Source: Myxococcales bacterium (lineage in GTDB: Bacteria; Myxococcota_A; Polyangia; Polyangiales; Polyangiaceae). Taken from it: a stretch of DNA of 47,548 bases. Every line of letters starts with the position of its first letter. Positions within the stretch are counted from its first letter, which is position 1. Both the position numbers and the translations under genes were made by a program. Of the stretch, positions 8,771 through 16,569 are shown piece after piece. Below the pieces are notes generated by a model that worked only from the letters and a program-made list of their open reading frames with translations, was not told the DNA's origin and did no database searches. Where the stretch lies: positions 1-47,548 of the forward strand of contig JANXMC010000211.1 in NCBI GenBank assembly GCA_025354825.1. Reading direction: 5' to 3'.

Positions 8771-9325
8771 CTATGGGCGCAGGGCTTTCTTCATGCGCGC
8801 ATACTCTTCGACGACGATATGAATGAGGACCCAGAAAATCGTCGTCAGGATCTTGAGTCGGACCCACCACGGTGAGCAGCCCTCGGCGCGACGTCGGCTG
8901 ATCTCCTCCTCGGCGTCGCCGAACTCCTCGTTCGTGTAGCGTTTCGGCAATAACGCTTCGAACCAGAAGAAGCTATTGGTGTCGCGGGCGGGCGCGAAGC
9001 AGCGCTCTGGTTCGATCGACACCAGAGCCTCGCAGCGCGCGTCGTCGCCATCGATGAAGTGATCAATCGCTTCGCCGACCGCAAGCAGGCGAAGATCGAC
9101 GTGGTCGAGCTCCGCGTCGACCATGCATTCGCCGCTTTCCCGCAGCTCGACGACGCACCCGCGAGGATCCGGGTGAATGTCATAGCCTGCGACGAGAAGG
9201 CCCTCCTTCCAGAGGTCGGCCAGGAGATCTTCGAGCACGCCTAGCTGGAGCCACGAGGAGACGACGACCCGGTAGGTCCTCCCCGCCGTGAACGCTTCGC
9301 GCACCGCGATCGCATCGATCTTCAT
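8771..9325 (-). CDS. Uncharacterised protein with a C-terminal membrane anchor
   Basis: The 184-residue product starts at the ATG that overlaps the stop of the PadR gene by one base (TAATG), so the two are translationally coupled. Most of the protein is acidic and soluble with no recognised domain. Residues about 160-178 ('LTTIFWVLIHIVVEEY') form one hydrophobic segment followed by a short basic tail, a tail-anchored layout with the body in the cytoplasm. PadR regulators are often paired with a membrane protein whose expression they control, which is likely here. Function unknown. Confidence 0.7.
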   Translation of the reverse strand: MKIDAIAVREAFTAGRTYRVVVSSWLQLGVLEDLLADLWKEGLLVAGYDIHPDPRGCVVELRESGECMVDAELDHVDLRLLAVGEAIDHFIDGDDARCEALVSIEPERCFAPARDTNSFFWFEALLPKRYTNEEFGDAEEEISRRRAEGCSPWWVRLKILTTIFWVLIHIVVEEYARMKKALRP

Positions 9326-9642
9326 TATCGCGCTCCTTGTGGAACGAGTTCGAACAGCCCGCGAACGATTGCCCGGGTCTCCCGAAGCGCGCGCGAGCCT
9401 TCCGCCGTGAGCTTGTAGTACCGGCGGGGGCGACCGCCCCGCTCCGGCAACGGATCCGCCTCACGAGACACGACGAGGCCCTCGCGCTCAAGCTCGCGCA
9501 GTGCCGGGTACACGGACCCAGAGCCGAGCTGCAGCCGCCCCCCGGTGCGCTCGTTCACTCGGGAGACCAGCTCCAAACCGAACCCTTCCCCATCAGCGAG
9601 GGACTGGAGAAGAGCTGCCTTCGCGGTGACTGGCGCATCCAT
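9325..9642 (-). CDS. PadR-family transcriptional regulator
   Basis: The 105-residue product is a complete PadR winged helix. It has 'KAALLQSLADGEGFGLELV' (helices 1-2), 'GSGSVYPALRELEREGLV' (recognition helix with the signature 'SVYPALRxLExEGLV') and 'GGRPRRYYKLTAEGSRAL' (wing and 'YYxLTxxG'). These dimeric repressors typically control an adjacent membrane or transport gene and respond to small molecules. Here it is followed by a tail-anchored protein with a 1-base overlap. A nearly perfect 25-bp palindrome lies 30 bases upstream of the start (9672-9696) and is the likely operator. It sits directly downstream of the second Gp37/Gp68 gene on the same strand. Confidence 0.92.
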   Translation of the reverse strand: MDAPVTAKAALLQSLADGEGFGLELVSRVNERTGGRLQLGSGSVYPALRELEREGLVVSREADPLPERGGRPRRYYKLTAEGSRALRETRAIVRGLFELVPQGAR

Positions 9643-9671
9643 GATGCTGAAAGATGGGGCCTGCAGAGGCC

Positions 9672-9696
9672 AATGTCAATGTCTGATATTGATATT
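9672..9696. promoter_or_regulatory. Candidate PadR operator, 25-bp palindrome
   Basis: The left arm AATGTCAATGTC and right arm GATATTGATATT pair around a central T with only two mismatched pairs. Each arm is itself a tandem hexamer (AATGTC twice; GATATT twice). It lies between the Gp37/Gp68 stop at 9706 and the padR start at 9642, where the padR promoter must be. AT-rich symmetry and position support autoregulation. Confidence 0.65.
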
Positions 9697-9705
9697 CGAT
9701 CCGGG

Positions 9706-10473
9706 TCACACGATCACTGGCAGCGACCGTAAGCGCCCGCGATGCGTTGTCGCATGGTCCGCCAACTTTGGCATTTCATCCCACGTTCGACCTTCCAGGA
9801 GACGCCCCGCGCGCTTCTTGTTCTTGCCGCCCCACTGCTTGAAGAAGAACGGCACGCCGGCCGAGCGACATTGGTCGCGGAGATCAACAGCCCATGCCGC
9901 CTCCATCGGTCGAGACCTCGGCCCAGACTCCCCGCCGACGATCGCCCAGTGGATCCCGCCGAGATCCAGTTTCGGAAGCTGCCCAAGCAGTGGCTCCAAC
10001 GAGAGAAACCGGACGTGCGCACGCGTTCGCCGGAGGTCGGCGATGCGCCCGACGAACTTCGCACTCTCGACGCTCACGCCCATCCAGATGTTCGGCGCCC
10101 ATTCGATCTGCTCGTCCAGCACCACGAGGCGCGCGGCGCGCTTTGTCAGCACCTGGAACCGGTGCCAATGAGCGCGGCGCATGACGTCGAACACCTGTTG
10201 GACGTAGGTAACCGGAACATCGTCGTGAAAGAGGTCGCTCATCGAGTTGACGAAGATGGTCTGCGGCTTTCTCCACGTGAGGGGGAGCTCGAGCATCTTT
10301 GGCTGGAGCGTCAACTCGAAGCCGTGGCGGTAGTTCGGTTGCCCCATGGCCTGAAGTCGTTCGGCCATGCGCTCGGCGTAGCAGTGTTTGCAGCCGGGGC
10401 TGATTTTCGTGCAGCCCGTGACTGGGTTCCAGGTCGACTCCGTCCACTCGATTGCTGATCCGTGCGCCATCAT
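9706..10473 (-). CDS. Gp37/Gp68 family (DUF5131) three-Cys-motif protein, copy 2
   Basis: The 255-residue product has 'GCTKISPGCKHCYAE' (C21, C28, C31) and the same block order as copy 1: 'IEWTESTWNP', 'IFVNSMSDLF', 'FQVLTKRA', 'WMGVSVE', 'RFLSLEPLL', 'WAIVGGESG' and 'PFFFKQWGG'. By eye the two copies are clearly homologous over their whole length. The start is the first ATG of ATGATGG at 10473, whose ATGA overlaps the TGA of the upstream tcmP gene, so it is translationally coupled. In this pair the partner gene comes first, whereas in copy 1 it comes second. Presumed Fe-S protein; reaction unknown. Confidence 0.9.
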   Translation of the reverse strand: MMAHGSAIEWTESTWNPVTGCTKISPGCKHCYAERMAERLQAMGQPNYRHGFELTLQPKMLELPLTWRKPQTIFVNSMSDLFHDDVPVTYVQQVFDVMRRAHWHRFQVLTKRAARLVVLDEQIEWAPNIWMGVSVESAKFVGRIADLRRTRAHVRFLSLEPLLGQLPKLDLGGIHWAIVGGESGPRSRPMEAAWAVDLRDQCRSAGVPFFFKQWGGKNKKRAGRLLEGRTWDEMPKLADHATTHRGRLRSLPVIV

Positions 10474-11426
10474 CCAACCGTCTTTAGTAGGTGGTTGGCG
10501 ATCCGGATCGCGATCGGCGCGCCCTTGTCGTTGCCAACAGCGAAGCAGAGCAGGTAGAGCGGACAATTCGCCGAGTTCAGCAGGACCCTCGGCTCGGGAG
10601 CGACGTCCGCGAAGACTCCGCGCAGGCGATCGTTGAAGTAGCGGCCGATCGTCTCGGTCGTCGCCTTGACGACCTTCGTTTCCTGCGTGTCGAATAGCGT
10701 CGGCACATGCTCCACTCTGTAGAACGCATCGTACCACTCGTGCGTGCCCAGCAGCAGATCGAGCCGGCGTCGCCAAGACCTCGGGATCTCGCCAGACCGC
10801 GTGAGCAGCCGGTTCACCCCAACGCCGAGGGGGAACAAGAGCCAGAGGTCGATTGCCCGGGTCGCGGCGACGGCTTCGATCGTTGTCCACTCGACCTGCG
10901 TCCCGTAGGGGTCGAGGAACAGCACAGCGCGGTGCTTCGACCAGTCTTTGGTCTTGGCGCAGAGCGCACGAATCTCCTCATTTGCGTCGCCGCGCCGCAC
11001 GTCGATGTCCTTGGCCAGCGACGGGAATTCGGTCCGCAGCGCCTCGAGCTCATGGCAACGCTCGGCGCTTCGCTCGATGAAGATGTATTTGTCGAACCGC
11101 GGCTCGGTCTTCAGCGCGATCCGCGCAGAGCCGTCGAGGAGGCTCTGCGGATCGGGCTCCGCTAGATCGGGAAAGATCATGCCGTCGTTCGGGCCCTCGC
11201 TGGGATCCCGCAGCGTGCGATAGCCCGTGCCCGCGAACGCGTCGATGTATGCAGTCTTGAAGCGCTGGTTCTTCAGCGCGGTCGTGTAGCCGCGGAGGTA
11301 GTCGCCAAGGATGGCGAGCTTCGTCCCGGTCCAGTCCCCGCCGAACCGGTGCGCCTTTCCCCGAACGGTTGCGCGTCTCCGAGTCACCACGAACACATAC
11401 TGAACGGGAGAGCAGGACTTGTCCAC
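10470..11426 (-). CDS. tcmP: Three-Cys-motif partner protein, TcmP, copy 2
   Basis: The 318-residue product contains the typical TcmP opening 'HRFGGDWTGTKLAILGDYLR' followed by 'YIDAFAGTGYR' (D62 to G68, like a SAM-binding motif I) and 'LFLDPYGTQVEW' (D172-P-Y-G175, like motif IV of methyltransferases). The rest is compatible with the family. A GTG at 11426 gives the listed start; in-frame GTGs about ten codons later are alternatives because the conserved part begins at about residue 25. It overlaps the Gp37/Gp68 gene by four bases (ATGA). It is a standard-length TcmP, unlike the much longer copy 1. Confidence 0.88.
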   Translation of the reverse strand: MDKSCSPVQYVFVVTRRRATVRGKAHRFGGDWTGTKLAILGDYLRGYTTALKNQRFKTAYIDAFAGTGYRTLRDPSEGPNDGMIFPDLAEPDPQSLLDGSARIALKTEPRFDKYIFIERSAERCHELEALRTEFPSLAKDIDVRRGDANEEIRALCAKTKDWSKHRAVLFLDPYGTQVEWTTIEAVAATRAIDLWLLFPLGVGVNRLLTRSGEIPRSWRRRLDLLLGTHEWYDAFYRVEHVPTLFDTQETKVVKATTETIGRYFNDRLRGVFADVAPEPRVLLNSANCPLYLLCFAVGNDKGAPIAIRIANHLLKTVG

Positions 11427-11621
11427 CAGCGTCCGAAAATCCGCCCCCCGCCGGTTCGGAGCTCATTTTCGGCCACGCTCTTCCGCCCGATCACACGGTG
11501 CGGGCGACGCGCCACGTTCCTTTTCCCGCTTCCCTACCCTGCCCTCACCATGCCCAGGACAGGAACCGCCCCATCCGCTCTCCTCCCGCACGACGCCCCC
11601 CGTCGCTGCCGCGAGACCCCC

Positions 11622-12063
11622 ATGAGCGCGCGCCTCCCCGCCCCTGCGCGCCGACCATCGAAGCGCTCCTCCGCGCCCTGATCCGCGAAGAGATCGCCGC
11701 CGCGACCTCAACCTCCATCTCGACCCACCTCTGGAACTACGTCCCCGCCTCCGCGATCTTCCCGACCGCCCGCCAACCGTCCCGCGCCCCAGCCCGCCTC
11801 GCGGCCCGGGAATCCTGGACGCTCACGCGCATCGCCGGCGAGCTCTACGTCCGCCGCATCGACATCGACGCACTCGCCGCACCAACGCGATCGCCCCGCC
11901 GCTCGCCGTCACCGACGACCTTGCGATCGAGACCGACGTCGGCGCCGATCTGTTCGCGGCCTTCGGCACGGGCGGCGAGGACATCGCCGAGCGGCGCCCG
12001 AGCTCGATGCTCGCTGCGCGCGTCCCCGCCGGCATTCGAGGCGTACGAAGGGCGACGCGATGA
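11622..12063 (+). pseudogene. Broken small helix-turn-helix/excisionase-like gene
   Basis: One frame reads 'TIEALLRALIREEIAAATST', 'YVPASAIFPTARQPSR' and 'RIAGELYVRRIDIDALAA', the layout of small excisionase-like HTH proteins. After about 11880 that frame degrades, and the next frame reads well to a TGA at 12063 ('LAVTDDLAIETDVGADLF', 'GGEDIAERRPSSMLAARV'). No good start codon is in frame either; the ATG at 11622 is in a third frame. I therefore read it as a gene with one or two frameshifts. Sequencing error cannot be excluded. Confidence 0.4.
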
Positions 12064-12104
12064 GCACCTTTGACACTCTCTAAGAGTCTCTTCGACTCAC
12101 TCGG

Positions 12105-12694
12105 ATGTCCGACAAGCGCGTCCAAGTCACCCTCCGCCTCCAAGAAGACGATCTCACGCGCGCCGACGACATCCTCGCGAAGATGGATCCGGTCATCGCC
12201 TCGCACCTCGCGCGCGCCGGCCTTCTCGCCGCATGCCTGACGCGCGGCCTGACGGCGTTCGAAGAAGAGCTCTCCCTCCGCGGAGAGAAGGCTTCGCCTC
12301 GCCGCCCCTCGCCGCTGCAGCTCGCGGCGACGAGCGCCGTCCTCTCGCGCACCGCCGACCGACCTCTCTCGAAGCCCTCGGAGTCGAAGAAGCCGAAGTC
12401 GCGGAAGCCTGGAGAAGAAGCGCACGTGATCTCGTCGCGCAGGTGCACTCGATCAAGAAGCGGGTGCTCGGGAGCGGGAAGGTCGCGTTCGATGCGGAGC
12501 GCACGGCGCGCCGCGGGCACGACCGCTTCTGGCGATCGCGCTCGCGTGCCAGCGGGAGCGGGCCGGCGGACGCGCGGGAGGCGGAACGGAGATTGGTGTG
12601 CGGGTACTCGGATAGGGTTCAGACGTCCTTCACCGTCGATAACCAACGCGTACCAGGAGATCTATGTCCTGTGCGTGCTTCCACAGCGCGCTGA
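12105..12694 (+). pseudogene. Ribbon-helix-helix-like gene with a probable internal frameshift
   Basis: The ATG at 12105 opens '[20 protein letters not shown]', then '[20 protein letters not shown]', a strand-helix-helix pattern like DNA-binding ribbon-helix-helix proteins. After about residue 75 this frame becomes Arg/Ser-rich. A second frame then reads '[20 protein letters not shown]' and '[20 protein letters not shown]', with good codon use, from about 12350. The simplest reading is one gene split by a frameshift near 12330-12360. Its tail runs into the 3' end of the HEPN-type gene on the other strand. Family and partner unknown. Confidence 0.4.
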
Positions 12695-13337
12695 GAAATC
12701 GACGCCAGAGCGCTTCTTCCAATGGGAACCTCGCGCCGACGGCGAGGCCCGGCACAAGGGCCTCGAGCGTCGGCAACTCTCGTGTCGTGACGACCCCGCC
12801 GCTGTGCACGATACAATTGCGCAGGAGAAAGCACGCCGTTAGGTCGTCAACACTAAGTTCGTGTTCTGAGCCCAAGCTGACGATGTCGAGTTCGAGCGCG
12901 TCGTCGATGGCAACAGCGCGTTGCTCGTACTTTCCATTGATGACGTTGTTCGCTTGCTTCTCCGCGGTCTTGTTGGGGTTGAACGCTGGATGCGAGGACA
13001 GCTCGCGAATGAGGGTCTGCAACAGAAACTCTTCGTAGAACGTGACCGCGTCCACGAGGGAGAAGTAGTGCAGTCGCAAGGGCTGTTCGCCGAGGCGACG
13101 GTCGAACTCGGGAAGCTCGACGTTGAGATGTGCGGCGATCGCTCCATCGATGAAGTCGCTAGGCCTCGTCGCGGAAGCGGGTCGAAGACGTCGCAGCGCA
13201 TCGAAACCAGCGAGAGTTCTCCAGTAGAAATCGTTGATCGCGGAAATCGACTTCCAGAACGCGTCGAGCGCCCCCGTAACGGGAGGCCGGGCGGTCGTTG
13301 CCGGAAGGGTTGGTCTCAAGGGCGGCGGCACGGGCAC
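12630..13337 (-). CDS. HEPN-type protein (possible ribonuclease)
   Basis: The 235-residue product starts with GTG at 13337. It is largely helical, and near residue 173 carries '[12 protein letters not shown]', an R-X4-H motif in the setting (RN..VH.GG) of HEPN domains. HEPN proteins often act as metal-independent RNases in toxin-antitoxin, abortive-infection and CRISPR systems, but many related domains are only structural. No nucleotidyltransferase (MNT) antitoxin is next to it. The downstream neighbour is a broken gene. An aberrant-growth or defence role is plausible but inferred. Its 3' end overlaps the end of the broken RHH gene. Confidence 0.6.
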   Translation of the reverse strand: MPVPPPLRPTLPATTARPPVTGALDAFWKSISAINDFYWRTLAGFDALRRLRPASATRPSDFIDGAIAAHLNVELPEFDRRLGEQPLRLHYFSLVDAVTFYEEFLLQTLIRELSSHPAFNPNKTAEKQANNVINGKYEQRAVAIDDALELDIVSLGSEHELSVDDLTACFLLRNCIVHSGGVVTTRELPTLEALVPGLAVGARFPLEEALWRRFLSALWKHAQDIDLLVRVGYRR

Positions 13338-13581
13338 ATCCTACGCGGCGCTCGGCGACGGCACCTTACGATCGTCATGTACTGCAGACGGCAGCTCGTC
13401 CCCTTGTTGCGCAGACCCAGCTTTGCATGCACGTGGATCGCCCGTTCGTCGCCACGGATCCGCCGCTGGCCACACGAGTGCGCGGTTGCGCGCGCACCGC
13501 GTGTGACTTGCGGAGCGGGAACTTCGTCCACGACCGCGCTTCGACCATCGACGATGGCGCGTGCGTTGAGGCGCGGACCCC

Positions 13582-14132
13582 GTGACGAATCTCCATGGCG
13601 CGGCTCAGGCCACAGAGGATCGGCTGCAGGCGATCCTCGAAGCGGTCGTCGTCGGCGCCGGTGTGCAAGACCCGCGAGCATCACCGGCGGTGAAGGCGTC
13701 GGCGCCCTCTTCGGCATCGCCGGCGCCCTCGCGCCCCCCCGACGACCCCGAGGCGCTCTGCCTCCTCTTCGAGCACTCGAACTCGCTCCGTCAGAACGTT
13801 GACGCCTACGCCACCAACTTCGATGGTTTCGGGCACCGGCTCGACCCCGCGATCGAGTTCGACGCCGACGATGCGGATCGTCTCGTCGGCGAGTGCGTCT
13901 ACCTCGAGCGGCTCGCGCCCAGGAGCGCGGAGACATCCCGCTGGACGCCGAGCTCGAGCCAACGCCCGAAGAGGTGAAGGCGCGCCGTCGCGAGCTCGTG
14001 CAGTTGGCGCGCGCCGAGCGGGCTCGTCTCACGTCGTTCTTCGAGTCGTGCTCGTTCGATCACTCCTTCGTCGCGTTGCGTCGCCGCACGCGGCAGGACC
14101 TCGAGGCCGAACTCGCCGCCGCGGGCGGCTGA
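13582..14132 (+). pseudogene. Phage portal protein, N-terminal remnant with frameshift
   Basis: From about 13735 the frame reads '[20 protein letters not shown]' and '[16 protein letters not shown]', the signature N-terminal part of a phage portal protein. At about 13918-13935 the frame is lost, and the next frame continues with '[20 protein letters not shown]', '[20 protein letters not shown]' and '[14 protein letters not shown]' to a TGA at 14132. The bulk of the portal (normally several hundred residues after this point) is missing. This is a truncated and frameshifted remnant, 12 bases in front of the tail tube gene. The stretch 13338-13581 upstream shows no recognisable gene. Confidence 0.65.
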
Positions 14133-14144
14133 TCGGAGGACGTC

Positions 14145-14606
14145 ATGCCCGTCATCGGCAACCCGCGCAGCTTCCACAAGAAGTTCAAGTTCACCGTCGA
14201 GATCGACGACGTCGGCCACGCCGGCTTTCAGAAGTGCTCCGAGATCTCCGTCGAGGTGGCGAAGGTCGAGTACTTCGAGGGCGGCTCGCTCATCCCCAAC
14301 AAGAGCCCCGGGAGGCTCACGTTCGCCGACGTGACGCTCGACCGCGGGGCGACGCAGGACCGCGATCTGTTCGACTGGCTCCAGGACGTCGCGATCACGT
14401 CGAGCGGTCTCGGGCTCGTCGACCCGTACTACAGGCGCAACCTCGACGTCGTGCAGCAGGACCGCGACGGGACGACGCTCCGGCGATGGTCGCTCTCGCG
14501 CGCCTGGCCGACGAAGTTCGTCGCGGGCGAGTGGGACAACGAGAGCGACGAGAACGTGATCGAGCAGGTCACGCTGGCGTACGACTTCTTCGAGTTGGTG
14601 CAGTAG
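14145..14606 (+). CDS. Phage tail tube protein (T4 gp19-like / PF06841 family)
   Basis: The 153-residue product has the standard length and pattern of tail tube subunits of contractile tails: '[20 protein letters not shown]', '[20 protein letters not shown]', '[20 protein letters not shown]', '[13 protein letters not shown]' and a terminal '[10 protein letters not shown]'. It would stack into the inner tube of a phage tail or injection device. It appears intact with a purine-rich RBS (GGAGG at about 14136-14140). It is the only clearly intact tail gene in the cluster; sheath genes are missing. It is followed, in the opposite orientation and overlapping by 38 bases, by a nuclease-like gene. 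Confidence 0.9.
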   Translation: MPVIGNPRSFHKKFKFTVEIDDVGHAGFQKCSEISVEVAKVEYFEGGSLIPNKSPGRLTFADVTLDRGATQDRDLFDWLQDVAITSSGLGLVDPYYRRNLDVVQQDRDGTTLRRWSLSRAWPTKFVAGEWDNESDENVIEQVTLAYDFFELVQ

Positions 14607-15711
14607 CCGCGTTCTGCACGGCGATCGTGGTCCGGGTGAACGCCGATATCTTTTGCTGCAAGCCTTCGATGGACCTACGAAGCTTGATTGCCGCGGTCTT
14701 CTCGCCGGCGCCGTCCGCCATGTTCAGATCTCTGCGTCCCGCCACGCTCTGAAGCATCCTGGCTTCGAAGTAAATCTGCGACACCGCGTCGCTCACGCCA
14801 GCAATCAAGCCCTCGCATTCGAACGCGACGGACGAACGTGCGCCGGCCAGGGCCTCGACATCCACCGCGACAGCCGCCGCGTTCGCGCCGGGCAAGCGCT
14901 CGTTGACGGCCGTGAGGCGCAATCGTTCGGCCATCCCGCCCCACCCCTGGTTGAGAATACCCACGGCCGCCCGCGCTCGCCGAGTCTCGACCTCGCGCGC
15001 TCGGATCGCCTCGCCTCGGAGCTCGCGAAGCAGATTCCAACCGTTGCGGCGGTCCGCGTCAGACTTGCTGCGCTCTTGCGCGAGCTCATCGCTCAGCGCC
15101 AACGCGGAATCAGGCAAGTATCGACCGGCGACATCGAGGTTGTCGCGGAGAAGGTCTTCGAGGTCCTGTCCCTCCCGGTATCTGATCGCGCACCCCGCGA
15201 CGCGCTGGTCCGTCGCCGCATGCAAGTTGATGCGAGGCAGCTTCGGAGCTTTTGCCTTCCCGGCCGACACCTTCGTGGCTCCCTTCGCTGCCAACTTCAG
15301 CTTGGCCGCAGCTTCAAGCTCCTTAATGAGAGCGCGCGCGTCGTTACGAAGCTGACTCATGACCCAACCCAGGTCGGGGGCGGAAAGCTGTCGAGGGAGC
15401 AACAGCACCCAAGTATTGCAAGCGAAGGGATGCGCGCATGCCCGCACAAACGCCTCGGTGATCTCTTCGCGGTGCGTCGGCGAGAGCTCCTTGAAGAATT
15501 TGCATTGGTAGACCGTCGCCTCCCCGGTAACAGGGTCCTGAAAACCGACACCGTCAATGCCGCCATCCCCGGCCGTGACGCGGACGTTGTGTACCGTCGG
15601 GTCGGACCTGCGAAGCAGTTCCACCCAGATGTCTTCGTGCAGGTTTCCAGCTGCAGCAGGTGACCCTCCAGGCGCCTGAGCCTGGATCGCTGCGTAGATG
15701 TTTTGGGACAT
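14569..15711 (-). CDS. PD-(D/E)XK nuclease-like protein (cargo gene)
   Basis: The 380-residue product starts at ATG 15711. The N-terminal 75 residues have a PD-(D/E)XK signature: a helix with '[11 protein letters not shown]', then '[12 protein letters not shown]' (D53) and 'ATVYQCKFF' (Q69-C-K71), as in Mrr-type restriction-like domains. The remainder is a long Ala/Leu/Arg-rich helical region with several probable coiled coils and no named domain. The C-terminal residues are encoded inside the tail tube gene and look like read-through into tail DNA. The layout suggests a DNA-cleaving effector or restriction-type defence protein. It is oriented against the tail genes and sits between tube and baseplate genes. 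Confidence 0.7.
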   Translation of the reverse strand: MSQNIYAAIQAQAPGGSPAAAGNLHEDIWVELLRRSDPTVHNVRVTAGDGGIDGVGFQDPVTGEATVYQCKFFKELSPTHREEITEAFVRACAHPFACNTWVLLLPRQLSAPDLGWVMSQLRNDARALIKELEAAAKLKLAAKGATKVSAGKAKAPKLPRINLHAATDQRVAGCAIRYREGQDLEDLLRDNLDVAGRYLPDSALALSDELAQERSKSDADRRNGWNLLRELRGEAIRAREVETRRARAAVGILNQGWGGMAERLRLTAVNERLPGANAAAVAVDVEALAGARSSVAFECEGLIAGVSDAVSQIYFEARMLQSVAGRRDLNMADGAGEKTAAIKLRRSIEGLQQKISAFTRTTIAVQNAATAPTRRSRTPA

Positions 15712-15794
15712 GAAGAAGCAGGGTAGACCGGCAGCGCGTCGATGTCCCCCACGCGTCCCGCGAGCGCTTTGGTCCACCGGAGGCGACGCTCGCG

Positions 15795-16563
15795 ATGCCG
15801 CACACGATCCGCTGCCCGTCCGGCCTGACGGGAACCATCCGTGGCCTCAAGGTCCGTGAAGAGCGCGTCCTCGCCGATCGCAAAATCGCGAAGGCCGGCG
15901 GCGTCGTCGACGAGCTGCTCCGCGCGTGCTGGGAGGAGACCGAGGACTACGGCCTGTACTCCTTCGACGCCGGCAAGACCGACTGGGACAAGGTCCTCCA
16001 GGGCGACCGCTTCTTCGCGCTGCTGCAGATCCGCGCGCTGACGTACGGCCCCGACTACGCCTTTGCGATCACCTACCGCGAGGACGCCTGCCGCGCGCGC
16101 ATCGAGTGGGAGCTCGATCTTGACCACCTCCCGGTCCGCCCGCTCTGCGGCGAGAGCCGCGACGCGTTCCTCGCGGGCAGCCGCATCGAGACGCGCCTCC
16201 CCGACGCCGGGCACCGCGTGTGGTTCCGCCTCCTCACCGGCGCCGACGAGCGAAAGCAGCTCTTGGGCGTCGAGTCCTACCTCGATCGCTTCTTCGCGAA
16301 GGAGCAGAGCGACGACGCCGACATATTCTCGACAATCGCGTACCGCGTCGTCGACGGCGACACGCTGTTCAACCTTGCGGGGCCGTTACTTCGCGCCGCT
16401 GCCGCGCGCGTGCGGATACTGGTGGGCGATCGCTGACTTTCTGCCGGACCCGATCCTCGACCCGACGCTCGCGCTCGAGACGGGGCGGGCGATCGTGATC
16501 CCCGCGACGCGTGTGCTGACCGACGTGATCGTCGCCGAGTCACGTCGCAGGGAGCAGGACTGA
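15795..16563 (+). pseudogene. T4-type baseplate protein fused to a gp53/LysM-like tail part, frameshifted
   Basis: The first 155 residues match the T4-like baseplate family: '[20 protein letters not shown]', '[13 protein letters not shown]', '[20 protein letters not shown]' and '[20 protein letters not shown]'. Then, without its normal C-terminus, the reading passes into '[14 protein letters not shown]', and in the next frame into '[20 protein letters not shown]' and 'GRAIVIPATRVLTDVIVAES', which resembles gp53/LysM-like baseplate or tail proteins. The frames change at a run of four G at 16379-16382, where one extra base would explain it. I read it as two tail genes fused by a deletion plus a frameshift. 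Confidence 0.65.
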
Positions 16564-16569
16564 AAAAGC

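Noticed and set aside
13338-13668. Possible transposase or other gene on the minus strand
   Set aside because: Several weak frames, none with recognisable motif or continuous reading.
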